The position numbers and the translations under genes are program-made. Shown here in pieces: positions 43,395 to 51,291 of a DNA stretch of 64,000 nt (within the stretch, counting starts at the first letter, position 1; each line of letters starts with the position of its first letter). The notes under the pieces are model-generated. The model worked only from the letters and a program-made list of their open reading frames with translations. It searched no databases and was not told the origin of the DNA. Source of the stretch: CALNZV01 sp942491115 (GTDB taxonomy: Bacteria; Desulfobacterota; Desulfobacteria; Desulfobacterales; UBA5852); the NCBI GenBank assembly GCA_942491115.1, contig CALNZV010000020.1, forward strand, positions 248,001 to 312,000, in the 5' to 3' direction.

Positions 43395-43427
43395 TCGCCA
43401 AAAGAGACCCTCATTCGACGGTATGAT

Positions 43428-43468
43428 CGCCACCGGGTTGCCCAAGGGCAGACGGTGGCGGTTTTTTT
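43428..43468 (+). terminator. Terminator after fumarase gene
   Basis: CGCCACCG (43428-43435) pairs with CGGTGGCG (43453-43460), followed by G and seven T. Confidence 0.88.
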
Positions 43469-43568
43469 CTAATGGCAGCGGGAAGAGAAGGGAGTGGGTG
43501 CCCCGGAAGGCGTAACGCCGGATCGACCGCTCATTGCGGAGCAAAAAATGGCGGTCGGGGAGGAAACC

Positions 43569-44285
43569 TCAATGGTGCCTGGGGGGCCGGTCTTTGAAGA
43601 AGTTCAACACGTAGGAGATGTGATCTTTCATAGCGTGGTAGGCTTTTTCCGGATCATGGGCCTGGATCGTCTCGAAGATCGCATTGTGCTGGTCGATGAT
43701 GAGATCGACGTTCTTGGGCGTCTCGTAAAGGTGCACCAGGTTTTCTCGAATGCCGTGGAAGAGAAAATCATAGAACCGCTTCATGAGATACACCTGGACT
43801 GGATTGTGGGTGGCGTAGGATATGGCCATGTGAAAGGTCACATCGGCCTCGGTTCCGAGACGACCGTCCTTGACCTCCGCCCGCATCTCTTCGAGGCTTT
43901 TTTTCAGGAAAGCGATATCCTTGTCGTTCGCCCGCTGGGCCGCGAATGCTGCTGCGTTGCACTCCATCCCCATCCGCACCTCCAGGAGATCCTCGAGAGT
44001 GGCGTCCTGGGATTCCATGGCCTGGGCCAGCAACCCGCTGTCATGGGGCTCAGGGGACCGGACAAAGGTTCCCTGCCCCTGCTTCTGCTCGAGCAGCCCC
44101 ATGACCACCAGCTTGTTGATGGCATCTCGCACCGAGGTGCGACTGACGTTGAGTTCCTTGGAGAGTTCCCGCTCGGTTAAAATCTTATCCCCGGGCTTGA
44201 ACTCTCCTCTGAAAATGAGTTCCCGCAGCTGTTCGTAGACCTGATCTGAAATGCGCTTCGGCTTTATGGGCTTGAGCTGTGCCAT
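43569..44285 (-). CDS. GntR/FadR-family regulator of the lactate region
   Basis: 238-residue regulator with an N-terminal winged helix (about 10-75; TERELSKELNVSRTSVRDAI) and a C-terminal FCD ligand domain (about 85-225) with several His and Asp residues for metal and organic-acid binding. The LldR, PdhR and GlcC proteins belong here. It is the last gene of the glcD-glcF-regulator operon; its ATG lies one base after the glcF stop codon. Two TGGT-N3-ACCA operators in the glcD/dctP spacer fit this family, so it probably responds to lactate, glycolate or pyruvate. Confidence 0.88.
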   Translation of the reverse strand: MAQLKPIKPKRISDQVYEQLRELIFRGEFKPGDKILTERELSKELNVSRTSVRDAINKLVVMGLLEQKQGQGTFVRSPEPHDSGLLAQAMESQDATLEDLLEVRMGMECNAAAFAAQRANDKDIAFLKKSLEEMRAEVKDGRLGTEADVTFHMAISYATHNPVQVYLMKRFYDFLFHGIRENLVHLYETPKNVDLIIDQHNAIFETIQAHDPEKAYHAMKDHISYVLNFFKDRPPRHH

Positions 44286-44286
44286 G

Positions 44287-45585
44287 TCATGATAGGGTTT
44301 CTGCATAGAGTTCGATCGGGTGTTTCACCGCAATCCGGTCGCCGGCCTGGGACAATGCATCGGAGAGCTGGTGCATGCAGGCAGGGCAACTGGTGGCCAC
44401 CGTCTTGCATCCCGTAGCGACGATATTGTCGCGCTTCAAACGGCCGATGTTGGACGAAATGTCATAATGCTGCAGGTTGAAACTCCCCCCCATTCCGCAA
44501 CAGCGGTCCGCATCGCGCATCTCCACCAACCGATGGCCGTGACTGGCATTGATCAGTGCGCGGGGTTCGGCCGACACGCCGAGGGATTTTTTCAGATGGC
44601 AGGGATCATGGTAGGTAACCACAGCGGCAGCCGCCCCGTCGGCCGCCGGCAGGGCCTCGATGCCGAGCCGGGAGACGAGGAATTGGCTGATGTCCATGGT
44701 CTTTTCCGCCACATCCTCAGCGGCCCGGGACAAAGAGGGGTCCTCATCTCCGATCATTTTGGGCCAGACCTCCTTGATGGTGGCCGTGCAGGTAGCGCAT
44801 GCCGTCACCAGAACATCGTAGGGCTCGCTTTTAAGCAACCCGATGTTGTGACGGACCAACCTCGAGAAGGTTCGGGTGTCCCCGGACGACACCGCCGGTA
44901 TCCCGCAGCACCCCTGATTGGGGGGCATGAAAATACCTACCCCGTGGTGGTCGAGGACCCGGATGGCATCCTTGGCGATCTGGGGATAGATCTTGTCTAA
45001 CAGGCAGCCCACGAAAAACGCCGCACGCACACCGCTTTTCCCTGCAGGAGTCGACATGGAGGGTTTCTGCCGGTGAAACGGCATGGGAGCCAGAAGCTTG
45101 AAATGCCGCCCCTCCAATAGGGGAGACGCCATCCGGGCGCAGGAGGTTCCCACGACATCGTTGACCGGTTTCGTCAACAGCTTCTGAAACCGTCCGCCCC
45201 ACTCGGCCATTCGATCGAAAAGCACGGGGTTGGCCAGCATTCCCCTTAGAATCAGCCGCTTTGCCGGGGTCAGGCCGGTGTAGCCGGCAAGAATCGCCCG
45301 TGCTTTCATGAAAATCTCGGTAACGCTGACGCCGCTGGGACAGTTGGCGGCGCAGGATCCGCACAACAGGCACTTGTTAAGGCGCGATTGAAGCCCTTCG
45401 GCATCGTCGAACATTTCTTTCAAGAGCCCGTCCAGAAGGGCCAGCTTCCCCCTGGCCACATCCGACTCGAGGCCGGTCTGCTCGAACAGGGGGCACACGG
45501 ACTGGCACATGCCGCAACGCATGCAGACCACCAGTTGGTCTTCGAGGTCCCGCATCAGCGTGACCAGTTGTTTGACTTCCGCCAT
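44287..45585 (-). CDS. glcF: Fe-S subunit of lactate/glycolate oxidase (GlcF type)
   Basis: 432-residue (Fe-S)-binding protein. Two [4Fe-4S] motifs lie at C21-C24-C27-C31 (CMRCGMCQSVC) and C72-C75-C78-C82 (CLLCGSCAANC). Two CCG domains follow, with CCGIPAVSSGD and CCGMGGSFNLQ, typical of heterodisulfide-reductase-D-like subunits. It accepts electrons from the FAD subunit GlcD, encoded one base upstream, and passes them toward the quinone pool. AGGAGGGTGAC directly precedes the ATG, so the two are translationally coupled. Confidence 0.92.
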   Translation of the reverse strand: MAEVKQLVTLMRDLEDQLVVCMRCGMCQSVCPLFEQTGLESDVARGKLALLDGLLKEMFDDAEGLQSRLNKCLLCGSCAANCPSGVSVTEIFMKARAILAGYTGLTPAKRLILRGMLANPVLFDRMAEWGGRFQKLLTKPVNDVVGTSCARMASPLLEGRHFKLLAPMPFHRQKPSMSTPAGKSGVRAAFFVGCLLDKIYPQIAKDAIRVLDHHGVGIFMPPNQGCCGIPAVSSGDTRTFSRLVRHNIGLLKSEPYDVLVTACATCTATIKEVWPKMIGDEDPSLSRAAEDVAEKTMDISQFLVSRLGIEALPAADGAAAAVVTYHDPCHLKKSLGVSAEPRALINASHGHRLVEMRDADRCCGMGGSFNLQHYDISSNIGRLKRDNIVATGCKTVATSCPACMHQLSDALSQAGDRIAVKHPIELYAETLS

Positions 45586-45586
45586 G

Positions 45587-46969
45587 TCACCCTCCTATGA
45601 TCTTGCCCGGATTTAAAATGTTGTTCGGATCCAGGGCCGCTTTCATCCGACGGGAAAGGGCGATGGTGGCTTGACTGGTTTCTTTTTCCAGAAAGCAGGA
45701 CTTGGCGATGCCGGTGCCGTGTTCCCCGGACAGGGTGCCCCCCAGGGAAAGGGCCTTGTCGAATATGGCTTCGATGGCTTTCTCCACTCGTGCCCACTCC
45801 GCCTTGTCCCGCTTGTCGGTCAGAATGGTGGGATGGAGGTTGCCGTCTCCGGCATGGCCGAAGGTTCCAATGGGCACATCGTAGTGTTTGGCAATGTCCT
45901 GCATGGCCTTGACCATTTCAGGAATCTTGCTTCGGGGAACCGTGGCATCTTCAAGCACCAGACTGGGCTTTAGCTTGGCAAGGGCGGACAGCGCCGCACG
46001 CCGAGCCGACCAGACCTTGTCGCGCTCCGCATCGTCCGCAGCGACCCGGATGCCCGTCGCCCCCATCTCGCGGCAGATGGATTCGACCTTCCCGGCATCT
46101 TCCTCGACCTGAGCGGGATGACCGTCCACCTCGATGAGGAGAAGGGCCGCGGCATCGGTCGGCAGACCCGCATGACTGAAGTCCTCCACGGCCCTGATGG
46201 TAAAGTTGTCCAAAAACTCCAATGTGGCCGGGACGATCCGGTTGGCGATAATGGCGGCCACCGCCTCGGAAGCCTTGTCCACCCCATCGAACATGGCCAT
46301 CATGGCCTTGCGGTGGGCGGGAAACGGGATGAGCTTCAGCGTGATCTCGTTGAAGACCCCGAGGGTTCCCTCGGACCCCACCATCAGGCCGGTCAGATTG
46401 TAACCGGTGGCGCACTTGACCGTCTTGGAACCGGTTTTGACCGGATCGCCGTTCACGTCGAAAAACTGGAGCCCCATCACATAGTCGGAGGTGACTCCGT
46501 ATTTGAGCCCTCGAAGCCCCCCGGCGTTCTCCGCCACATTCCCCCCCAGGGTGGAGACGGCCTGACTGCCGGGATCGGGCGGGTAGAAGAGCCCCTTGGC
46601 CTCTACCGCGGCGGCGAACTTTGCGGTCACCACTCCGGGCTGAACCACGGCGTACATATCGGCCTCGTTGATTTCGAGAATCTTGTTGAGTCCGTTGGTC
46701 AACACCACGACCCCATCGGGAAGGGGAATGGTCCCGCCGCTCAAATTGGTGCCGGCACCCCGGACCGTCATGGGAATCCGGTTTTCGTTGCACAGACGGA
46801 CCACCTGACTGAGTTGGTCGCTGTTGGTGGGGCGAAGGACGGCCGCGGGCATGGTGGGTTCGAGAACAGCGGCGTCGTATGAATAGGTGACGCGATCCGC
46901 GTCCTGGATCATCACCGATTCCTTTCCCAATACATCGGAAAAGGCCTTCAGCAGGGACGTTGACAGCAT
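45587..46969 (-). CDS. glcD: FAD-linked 2-hydroxy acid dehydrogenase (GlcD/D-lactate type)
   Basis: 460-residue flavoprotein with the PCMH FAD-binding fold (about 40-215; VRGAGTNLSGGTIP, PPDPGSQAVSTLGGNVAENAGG) and a C-terminal FAD-oxidase cap (GTFGHAGDGNLHPTI, LSGEHGTGIAK). It oxidises glycolate or, more likely in a sulfate reducer with a TRAP system and PFOR next door, D-lactate to pyruvate. It starts the minus-strand operon with AAAGGAGG before the ATG and faces the TRAP transporter across a 411-base control region. Confidence 0.93.
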   Translation of the reverse strand: MLSTSLLKAFSDVLGKESVMIQDADRVTYSYDAAVLEPTMPAAVLRPTNSDQLSQVVRLCNENRIPMTVRGAGTNLSGGTIPLPDGVVVLTNGLNKILEINEADMYAVVQPGVVTAKFAAAVEAKGLFYPPDPGSQAVSTLGGNVAENAGGLRGLKYGVTSDYVMGLQFFDVNGDPVKTGSKTVKCATGYNLTGLMVGSEGTLGVFNEITLKLIPFPAHRKAMMAMFDGVDKASEAVAAIIANRIVPATLEFLDNFTIRAVEDFSHAGLPTDAAALLLIEVDGHPAQVEEDAGKVESICREMGATGIRVAADDAERDKVWSARRAALSALAKLKPSLVLEDATVPRSKIPEMVKAMQDIAKHYDVPIGTFGHAGDGNLHPTILTDKRDKAEWARVEKAIEAIFDKALSLGGTLSGEHGTGIAKSCFLEKETSQATIALSRRMKAALDPNNILNPGKIIGG

Positions 46970-47013
46970 TGATGCCTCCTTTGCGCGAACCGCCGGGATC
47001 AGCGATCGCGGAT

Positions 47014-47028
47014 ATTGGTATGACCAAT
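47014..47028. promoter_or_regulatory. FadR/LldR-type operator 1
   Basis: ATTGGTATGACCAAT, a perfect inverted repeat (ATTGGT-N3-ACCAAT), 45 bases upstream of glcD. It matches the TTGGT-N3-ACCAA pattern bound by PdhR/LldR-class regulators. Confidence 0.75.
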
Positions 47029-47136
47029 AATTTTGCAGGGGATACGGTATGTTAGCCGTACCCGCTTTTCATGTGCACTCGTCTGCACTTATCTGCCTAA
47101 TAGCACTGGAATATTTTTAGATCAAGCATTTTTTTC

Positions 47137-47178
47137 TTGACAATAAATTTCGATTTAAATACCAATGGTAATACCAAT
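47137..47178 (+). promoter_or_regulatory. Promoter with FadR/LldR-type operator 2 upstream of dctP
   Basis: TTGACA (47137-47142) and TACCAA (47160-47165) at 17-base spacing make a possible promoter. AATGGTAATACCAAT (47164-47178) is a second TGGT-N3-ACCA operator overlapping the -10 element, so repression by occlusion is likely. A leader of about 200 bases precedes dctP; apart from a small TACGG/CCGTA repeat near 47044, the rest of 46970-47380 shows nothing else. Confidence 0.6.
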
Positions 47179-47380
47179 TTTTACCAGACCATCGAGGCCA
47201 CTCCATGACATCTTGCACGGATCACCGCCTCGGGTTGGTAGGGGCTGCGATGAAAGGGGGTGAGAATTCGGTATCCAGAACCGTTGTTAACAATCGGCAA
47301 CGAATGTGGAGTTGTCTGTTTTCGGGGACTTGACCCGCAAGGGCCAATTTTCAAACACTTCATCAACAAGCGAGGGTAAA

Positions 47381-48535
47381 ATGAAAAGAAAATTCACTAT
47401 CGGTTTGACAATTCTGCTTGCTATTTGCCTCACCGTTTCCATAGCGTTTGCCCAGAGCAAACGAGGTAAGTTCGGTGAGGATTCACGCCATGACATTGCA
47501 AAGCGAGTTTCGTTCAAGCCGTCCGATGAAAAAATTCGCTGGAAGATGGTCATGCCCTGGTCCAAGGGTCTCCTTTTCTATGACATCGCCGTCCATTTTG
47601 CCGACAGCGTGCGGTTGGCCAGTGCCGGCCGACTGGATATCAAGCCGTTCTCCGCCGGCGAACTGGTTCCCGCCATGCAGACCTTCGATGCCGTCAGCCA
47701 GGGGTCTGCCCAGGTCGGCCACGACTGGCCAGGCTACTGGAAGGGTAAAAACGAGGCGTTCGTCGCTTTCGCCTCCGTGCCTTTCGGCCTCGACGGCGAA
47801 GGCTACAACATCTGGCTCTACGAGAAGGGCGGGATGGAACTGATGCAGGAAATCTACGGCCAGTTCAACCTGTTCGCCCTGCCCGGCGGTCAATGCGGCC
47901 AGGAGATGGGCCTCTTCTCCAACAAACGCGCCACCAAGATGGAAGATTTCAAAGGCATGCGGGTCCGGACTCCGGGCTGGTATATGGACATCATGAACAG
48001 CTTGGGCGCCTCGGTCAGCCCGCTGCCCGGCGGCGAAGTCTATCTGGCCCTCGAGCGGGGCGTCATCGATGCGGCGGAATTTTCCTCACCGGCCATCAAC
48101 TACCCCATGGGTTTCGACGAGATCACCAAATACGCCATTCAGCCGGGTGTTCATCAGCCGGGCATTCAGTGCGCTCTCTTCTTCAACAAGGACGCCTACG
48201 ACAAACTCCCCGAAGACCTCAAGTGGATCATCGACATCTGCGCCAGGGAAACCCAACTGTGGAGCTACAACTGGGTCAACGGGCTGAACGCAGAAGCCAT
48301 CCGCCTGTTCAAAGAGAAGGTGGAAATCGTGAAAATGGACAAGGAAACCATCATCGAATTCCGAAAAACCACCAAGGCCTATATCGACAACCTCAAAACC
48401 AAGTACCCGGACGTCAAGAAGGTGATGGATTCCCAGGAAGCCTTCACCGAAGAGTTCGCCGATTGGCGTGACGCCCGATCGGGAGTGACGCCTTGGCCGT
48501 ACGAGACGTTCATCGGAGGCCGAACCACGGAGTAA
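47381..48535 (+). CDS. dctP: TRAP transporter substrate-binding protein
   Basis: 384-residue periplasmic binding protein with a signal peptide (about 1-24). The sequence (MPWSKGLLFYDIAVHFADSV, RTPGWYMDIMNSLGASVSPL, YLALERGVIDAAEFSSP) belongs to the DctP subgroup that binds 2-oxo and 2-hydroxy acids such as pyruvate or lactate, often with a metal ion. The genes around it (lactate dehydrogenase types, PFOR) make lactate the best guess. GAGGG precedes the ATG. A 10-base-pair hairpin follows the gene, before the permease genes. Confidence 0.9.
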   Translation: MKRKFTIGLTILLAICLTVSIAFAQSKRGKFGEDSRHDIAKRVSFKPSDEKIRWKMVMPWSKGLLFYDIAVHFADSVRLASAGRLDIKPFSAGELVPAMQTFDAVSQGSAQVGHDWPGYWKGKNEAFVAFASVPFGLDGEGYNIWLYEKGGMELMQEIYGQFNLFALPGGQCGQEMGLFSNKRATKMEDFKGMRVRTPGWYMDIMNSLGASVSPLPGGEVYLALERGVIDAAEFSSPAINYPMGFDEITKYAIQPGVHQPGIQCALFFNKDAYDKLPEDLKWIIDICARETQLWSYNWVNGLNAEAIRLFKEKVEIVKMDKETIIEFRKTTKAYIDNLKTKYPDVKKVMDSQEAFTEEFADWRDARSGVTPWPYETFIGGRTTE

Positions 48536-48579
48536 CCGACTCCGGGAACGACCATCCAACATAACCGCCAGGCCATGAG

Positions 48580-48609
48580 TTGGAGGCGCACGACACTGCG
48601 CGCCTCCAA
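48580..48609 (+). promoter_or_regulatory. Intercistronic hairpin between dctP and dctQ
   Basis: TTGGAGGCGC (48580-48589) pairs perfectly with GCGCCTCCAA (48600-48609). No T-run follows. It could protect the dctP mRNA 3' end or reduce read-through, raising binding-protein levels over permease. Confidence 0.6.
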
Positions 48610-48676
48610 TCCCACAGCACGCTGGCAATACGAGACGGCCACCGCCGATGGCGAGCCGCGAGAAGGACGAAAAACA

Positions 48677-49189
48677 ATGCTGGGAACCCTATCGAAGGCA
48701 ATCGACACATTCAACATCAAGCAGGGGGAGGTCAGCTCTCTCCTGGCCTTGCCACTGCTGGGAGTTGTCATCTACGAGGTGGTCATGCGCTACGCCTTCA
48801 ATGCGCCGACCACCTGGGGGTTTGAAATGACGACCTTCCTCTACGGCATTCACTATATGCTGGGACTGTCCTACTGCGACGTCCATAGCGGTCATGTCCG
48901 GGTGGATATCTTCACATCGAGACTGCCAGGCAAAGCACAGGCAGTGATCGGCATCTTCACCAATCTGGTTTTCTTTCTTCCGTGTATGAGCCTTCTGGCC
49001 ATCTGGGCCGTGAAGTTTGCCTCCACGTCCCTGGCAGGCCGGGAGTTGAACTCCACCAGTTGGGCACCGCCCATCTATCCGGTCAAAATCATAATGGCAG
49101 TGGCGTTCATCTTTCTGCTGATCCAGGGGATCAGCAACCTATTCCACAATATCGAGGTATTACGAGGCAAGCGCGAAGGGGTGAGGTAA
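48677..49189 (+). CDS. dctQ: TRAP transporter small permease subunit
   Basis: 170-residue inner-membrane protein with four helices, as expected for DctQ (SLLALPLLGVVIYEVVMRYA, MLGLSYCDVHSGHVRVDIF, LVFFLPCMSLLAIWAVKFA, a last helix near 140-160). It forms the Na+-driven transporter with DctM. GAAGGACG precedes the chosen ATG; the frame extends 34 codons upstream into the hairpin region, which is not coding. The gap to dctM is only six bases. Confidence 0.92.
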   Translation: MLGTLSKAIDTFNIKQGEVSSLLALPLLGVVIYEVVMRYAFNAPTTWGFEMTTFLYGIHYMLGLSYCDVHSGHVRVDIFTSRLPGKAQAVIGIFTNLVFFLPCMSLLAIWAVKFASTSLAGRELNSTSWAPPIYPVKIIMAVAFIFLLIQGISNLFHNIEVLRGKREGVR

Positions 49190-49195
49190 GCGACA

Positions 49196-50539
49196 ATGAG
49201 CTTAGAATTCATGACATTGGCAATGTTTGGGTCGCTGATTTTGGCCATCACCCTCGGCCATCCACTGGCCTATACGCTGGCTGCGATTGCGACCCTTTTC
49301 GGACTGATTGACAACGGTTTTTATATCCCCGGCCTGTTCGACCTGTTTGTCAACAATGCCTGGGGCGTCATGAACAACTACGTCCTGGTGGCCATCCCAC
49401 TGTTCATCCTTATGGCCCAGCTGCTGGACCGCTCCAAGGTGAGCGACAAGCTCTTCGAGGCCCTGTACGTGGTTCTGGGCAGCGTCAAGGGTGGGTTGGG
49501 TCTGGCGGTCGTCGTGGTCTGTACGGTGTTTGCCGCCACGACGGGCATTATCGGCGCTTCCGTGGTCGCCATGGGGCTTCTGGCGACTCCCGCCCTGATG
49601 CGGAAAGGTTATCAGAAAGAGATCACCAGCGGCATCATCTGCGCTGCCGGCACGCTGGGGATTCTGATCCCGCCCTCCATCATGATGGTCGTTTACGGGG
49701 GATTGACCGGACTCAAGGAAACCACGGTCGGCAACCTCTTCGCCGGCGCTATTTTCCCGGGGATGCTGCTGTCGGGACTTTACTTCGCCTATATCCTTGT
49801 TCGTTGCAACCTCAACCCTGAAATCGGCCCTCCGATTTCAAAAGAAGAAGCCGGTCAGTATTCAGCCGGCCAGAAATGGGGAATGACGCTAAAGAGTCTG
49901 GTGCCGCCCCTTGCCTTGATTCTCGCGGTCATGGGCACCATCCTGGCGGGCGTTGCCACGCCGACCGAGGCGGCCGGCATGGGGGCCTCCGGTGCGGCGA
50001 TTCTGGCGTTCTTCAACCGGAAGCTCACCTGGGAAGTCATCAAGAGTTCTTGCTTCGCTACTCTGAAAACCACATCGATGGTCATGATGCTGTTCATCGG
50101 AGGCAAGTTTTTCAGCTCGGTCTTTCTCAGCATGGGCGGCGGCGACGTGGTCGCCGATCTCCTGATCGGCAGCGGACTTAACCGCTGGGTGGTTCTCACC
50201 ATCATGATGCTCATCGTCTTTCTGATGGGTATGTTCATCGACTGGGCTGCCATCCTTTTGGTTACCGTGCCCATCTTCATGCCGATCGCCATGGAGCTGG
50301 ATTTCAACCCCCTGTGGTTTTCTATTCTCATGTGTGTGAATCTGCAGACCTCTTTTCTGACGCCGCCCTTCGGTTACGCGCTTTTCTATTTCAAAGGGGT
50401 CGCACCGGAAGAGTATACGATGATGCATATCTATAAAGGCATCATCCCCTTCGTGTTTCTGCAGTTAATCGGGCTTTTGCTTCTGAGCTTTTTCCCGGCC
50501 TTGATCACCTGGCTGCCCGGCATCTTCTTCGGAGGCTAG
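49196..50539 (+). CDS. dctM: TRAP transporter large permease subunit
   Basis: 447-residue membrane protein with about 12 helices, the usual size for DctM. Family segments are NNYVLVAIPLFILMAQLLDR, TTGIIGASVVAMGLLATPAL, IPPSIMMVVYGG and the repeated MGTILAGVATPTEAAGMG. It carries the transport path coupled to sodium. GAGGTAAG precedes the ATG. It is followed by a 15-base-pair hairpin before the LUD-domain genes. Confidence 0.95.
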   Translation: MSLEFMTLAMFGSLILAITLGHPLAYTLAAIATLFGLIDNGFYIPGLFDLFVNNAWGVMNNYVLVAIPLFILMAQLLDRSKVSDKLFEALYVVLGSVKGGLGLAVVVVCTVFAATTGIIGASVVAMGLLATPALMRKGYQKEITSGIICAAGTLGILIPPSIMMVVYGGLTGLKETTVGNLFAGAIFPGMLLSGLYFAYILVRCNLNPEIGPPISKEEAGQYSAGQKWGMTLKSLVPPLALILAVMGTILAGVATPTEAAGMGASGAAILAFFNRKLTWEVIKSSCFATLKTTSMVMMLFIGGKFFSSVFLSMGGGDVVADLLIGSGLNRWVVLTIMMLIVFLMGMFIDWAAILLVTVPIFMPIAMELDFNPLWFSILMCVNLQTSFLTPPFGYALFYFKGVAPEEYTMMHIYKGIIPFVFLQLIGLLLLSFFPALITWLPGIFFGG

Positions 50540-50580
50540 TCGACGCCGTCTACATGGCAGCCTTTCCGATCCGCACTTCC

Positions 50581-50615
50581 GGCCGACACCGCTCCGCAAT
50601 GGAGCGGTGTCGGCC
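50581..50615 (+). promoter_or_regulatory. 15-bp perfect hairpin between dctM and lutC
   Basis: GGCCGACACCGCTCC (50581-50595) pairs perfectly with GGAGCGGTGTCGGCC (50601-50615) around a 5-base loop. There is no T-run; GGCCGGACG follows. It may attenuate or stabilise the transcript between transporter and dehydrogenase genes. Confidence 0.7.
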
Positions 50616-50661
50616 GGCCGGACGTTGTTTCTGATGCCCCCACAACCCTTAGGAGACCGTC

Positions 50662-51291
50662 ATGGGCAGCCCCACCGAGTTGAAGACCGCCTTCACGGCC
50701 GCCGCCGAGAAGGTATCCGCCATCGTATCGACCGTCCCTTCCGTCAAGGACGCTATCGCCTACACGGTGAACCTGTGTGAAAAAAAAGACGCCTGTCAGC
50801 TGCTGGCATCGGGGTGCGACGCCCCGCTGTCGGTCGATGCGGAGGCGTTGTGCGACCAGAAACAGAAAAAGTGGATCGCTGCCCCCGCCCTCGACGATGA
50901 CGGCGGCCGCCTTCTCGAAGATCTCTGCGAAAACCGGGGAATCGGGATAACCCGGGGCTCTTTGAGAGGGCATCTATCCGGAATCGACATCGGATTCACC
51001 ATCGCCGACTACGGCATTGCCGAAACCGGCACCCTGGTGATCGATTCTAAGGACGAATCCCTCCGGCTGGCCACCATGGTCAGCGAAATCCATGTGGCGG
51101 CCCTTCCCATGAGTCGAATCCGGCAAACGGCCGTCGACTTGGAGCCGGAGCTGACAGCCCTCATGGGATCATCGCCGAACTACACCGCTTTCATCACGGG
51201 GGCCAGCCGCACGGCGGACATCGAACGGATCCTGGCAATCGGGGTACACGGTCCCCTTGAGCTGCATATACTGATCATGGAGGATGCCTGA
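50662..51291 (+). CDS. lutC: LutC/YkgG-like LUD-domain protein
   Basis: 209-residue cytoplasmic protein of the LUD family, with FTIADYGIAETGTLVID and the C-terminal HGPLELHILIMEDA typical of LutC. With LutA- and LutB-like parts it forms the Fe-S L-lactate dehydrogenase, which turns L-lactate into pyruvate. Its TGA overlaps the ATG of the next gene. AGGAGAC precedes the start. The N-terminal 60 residues differ from Bacillus LutC, as usual in sulfate reducers. Confidence 0.88.
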   Translation: MGSPTELKTAFTAAAEKVSAIVSTVPSVKDAIAYTVNLCEKKDACQLLASGCDAPLSVDAEALCDQKQKKWIAAPALDDDGGRLLEDLCENRGIGITRGSLRGHLSGIDIGFTIADYGIAETGTLVIDSKDESLRLATMVSEIHVAALPMSRIRQTAVDLEPELTALMGSSPNYTAFITGASRTADIERILAIGVHGPLELHILIMEDA

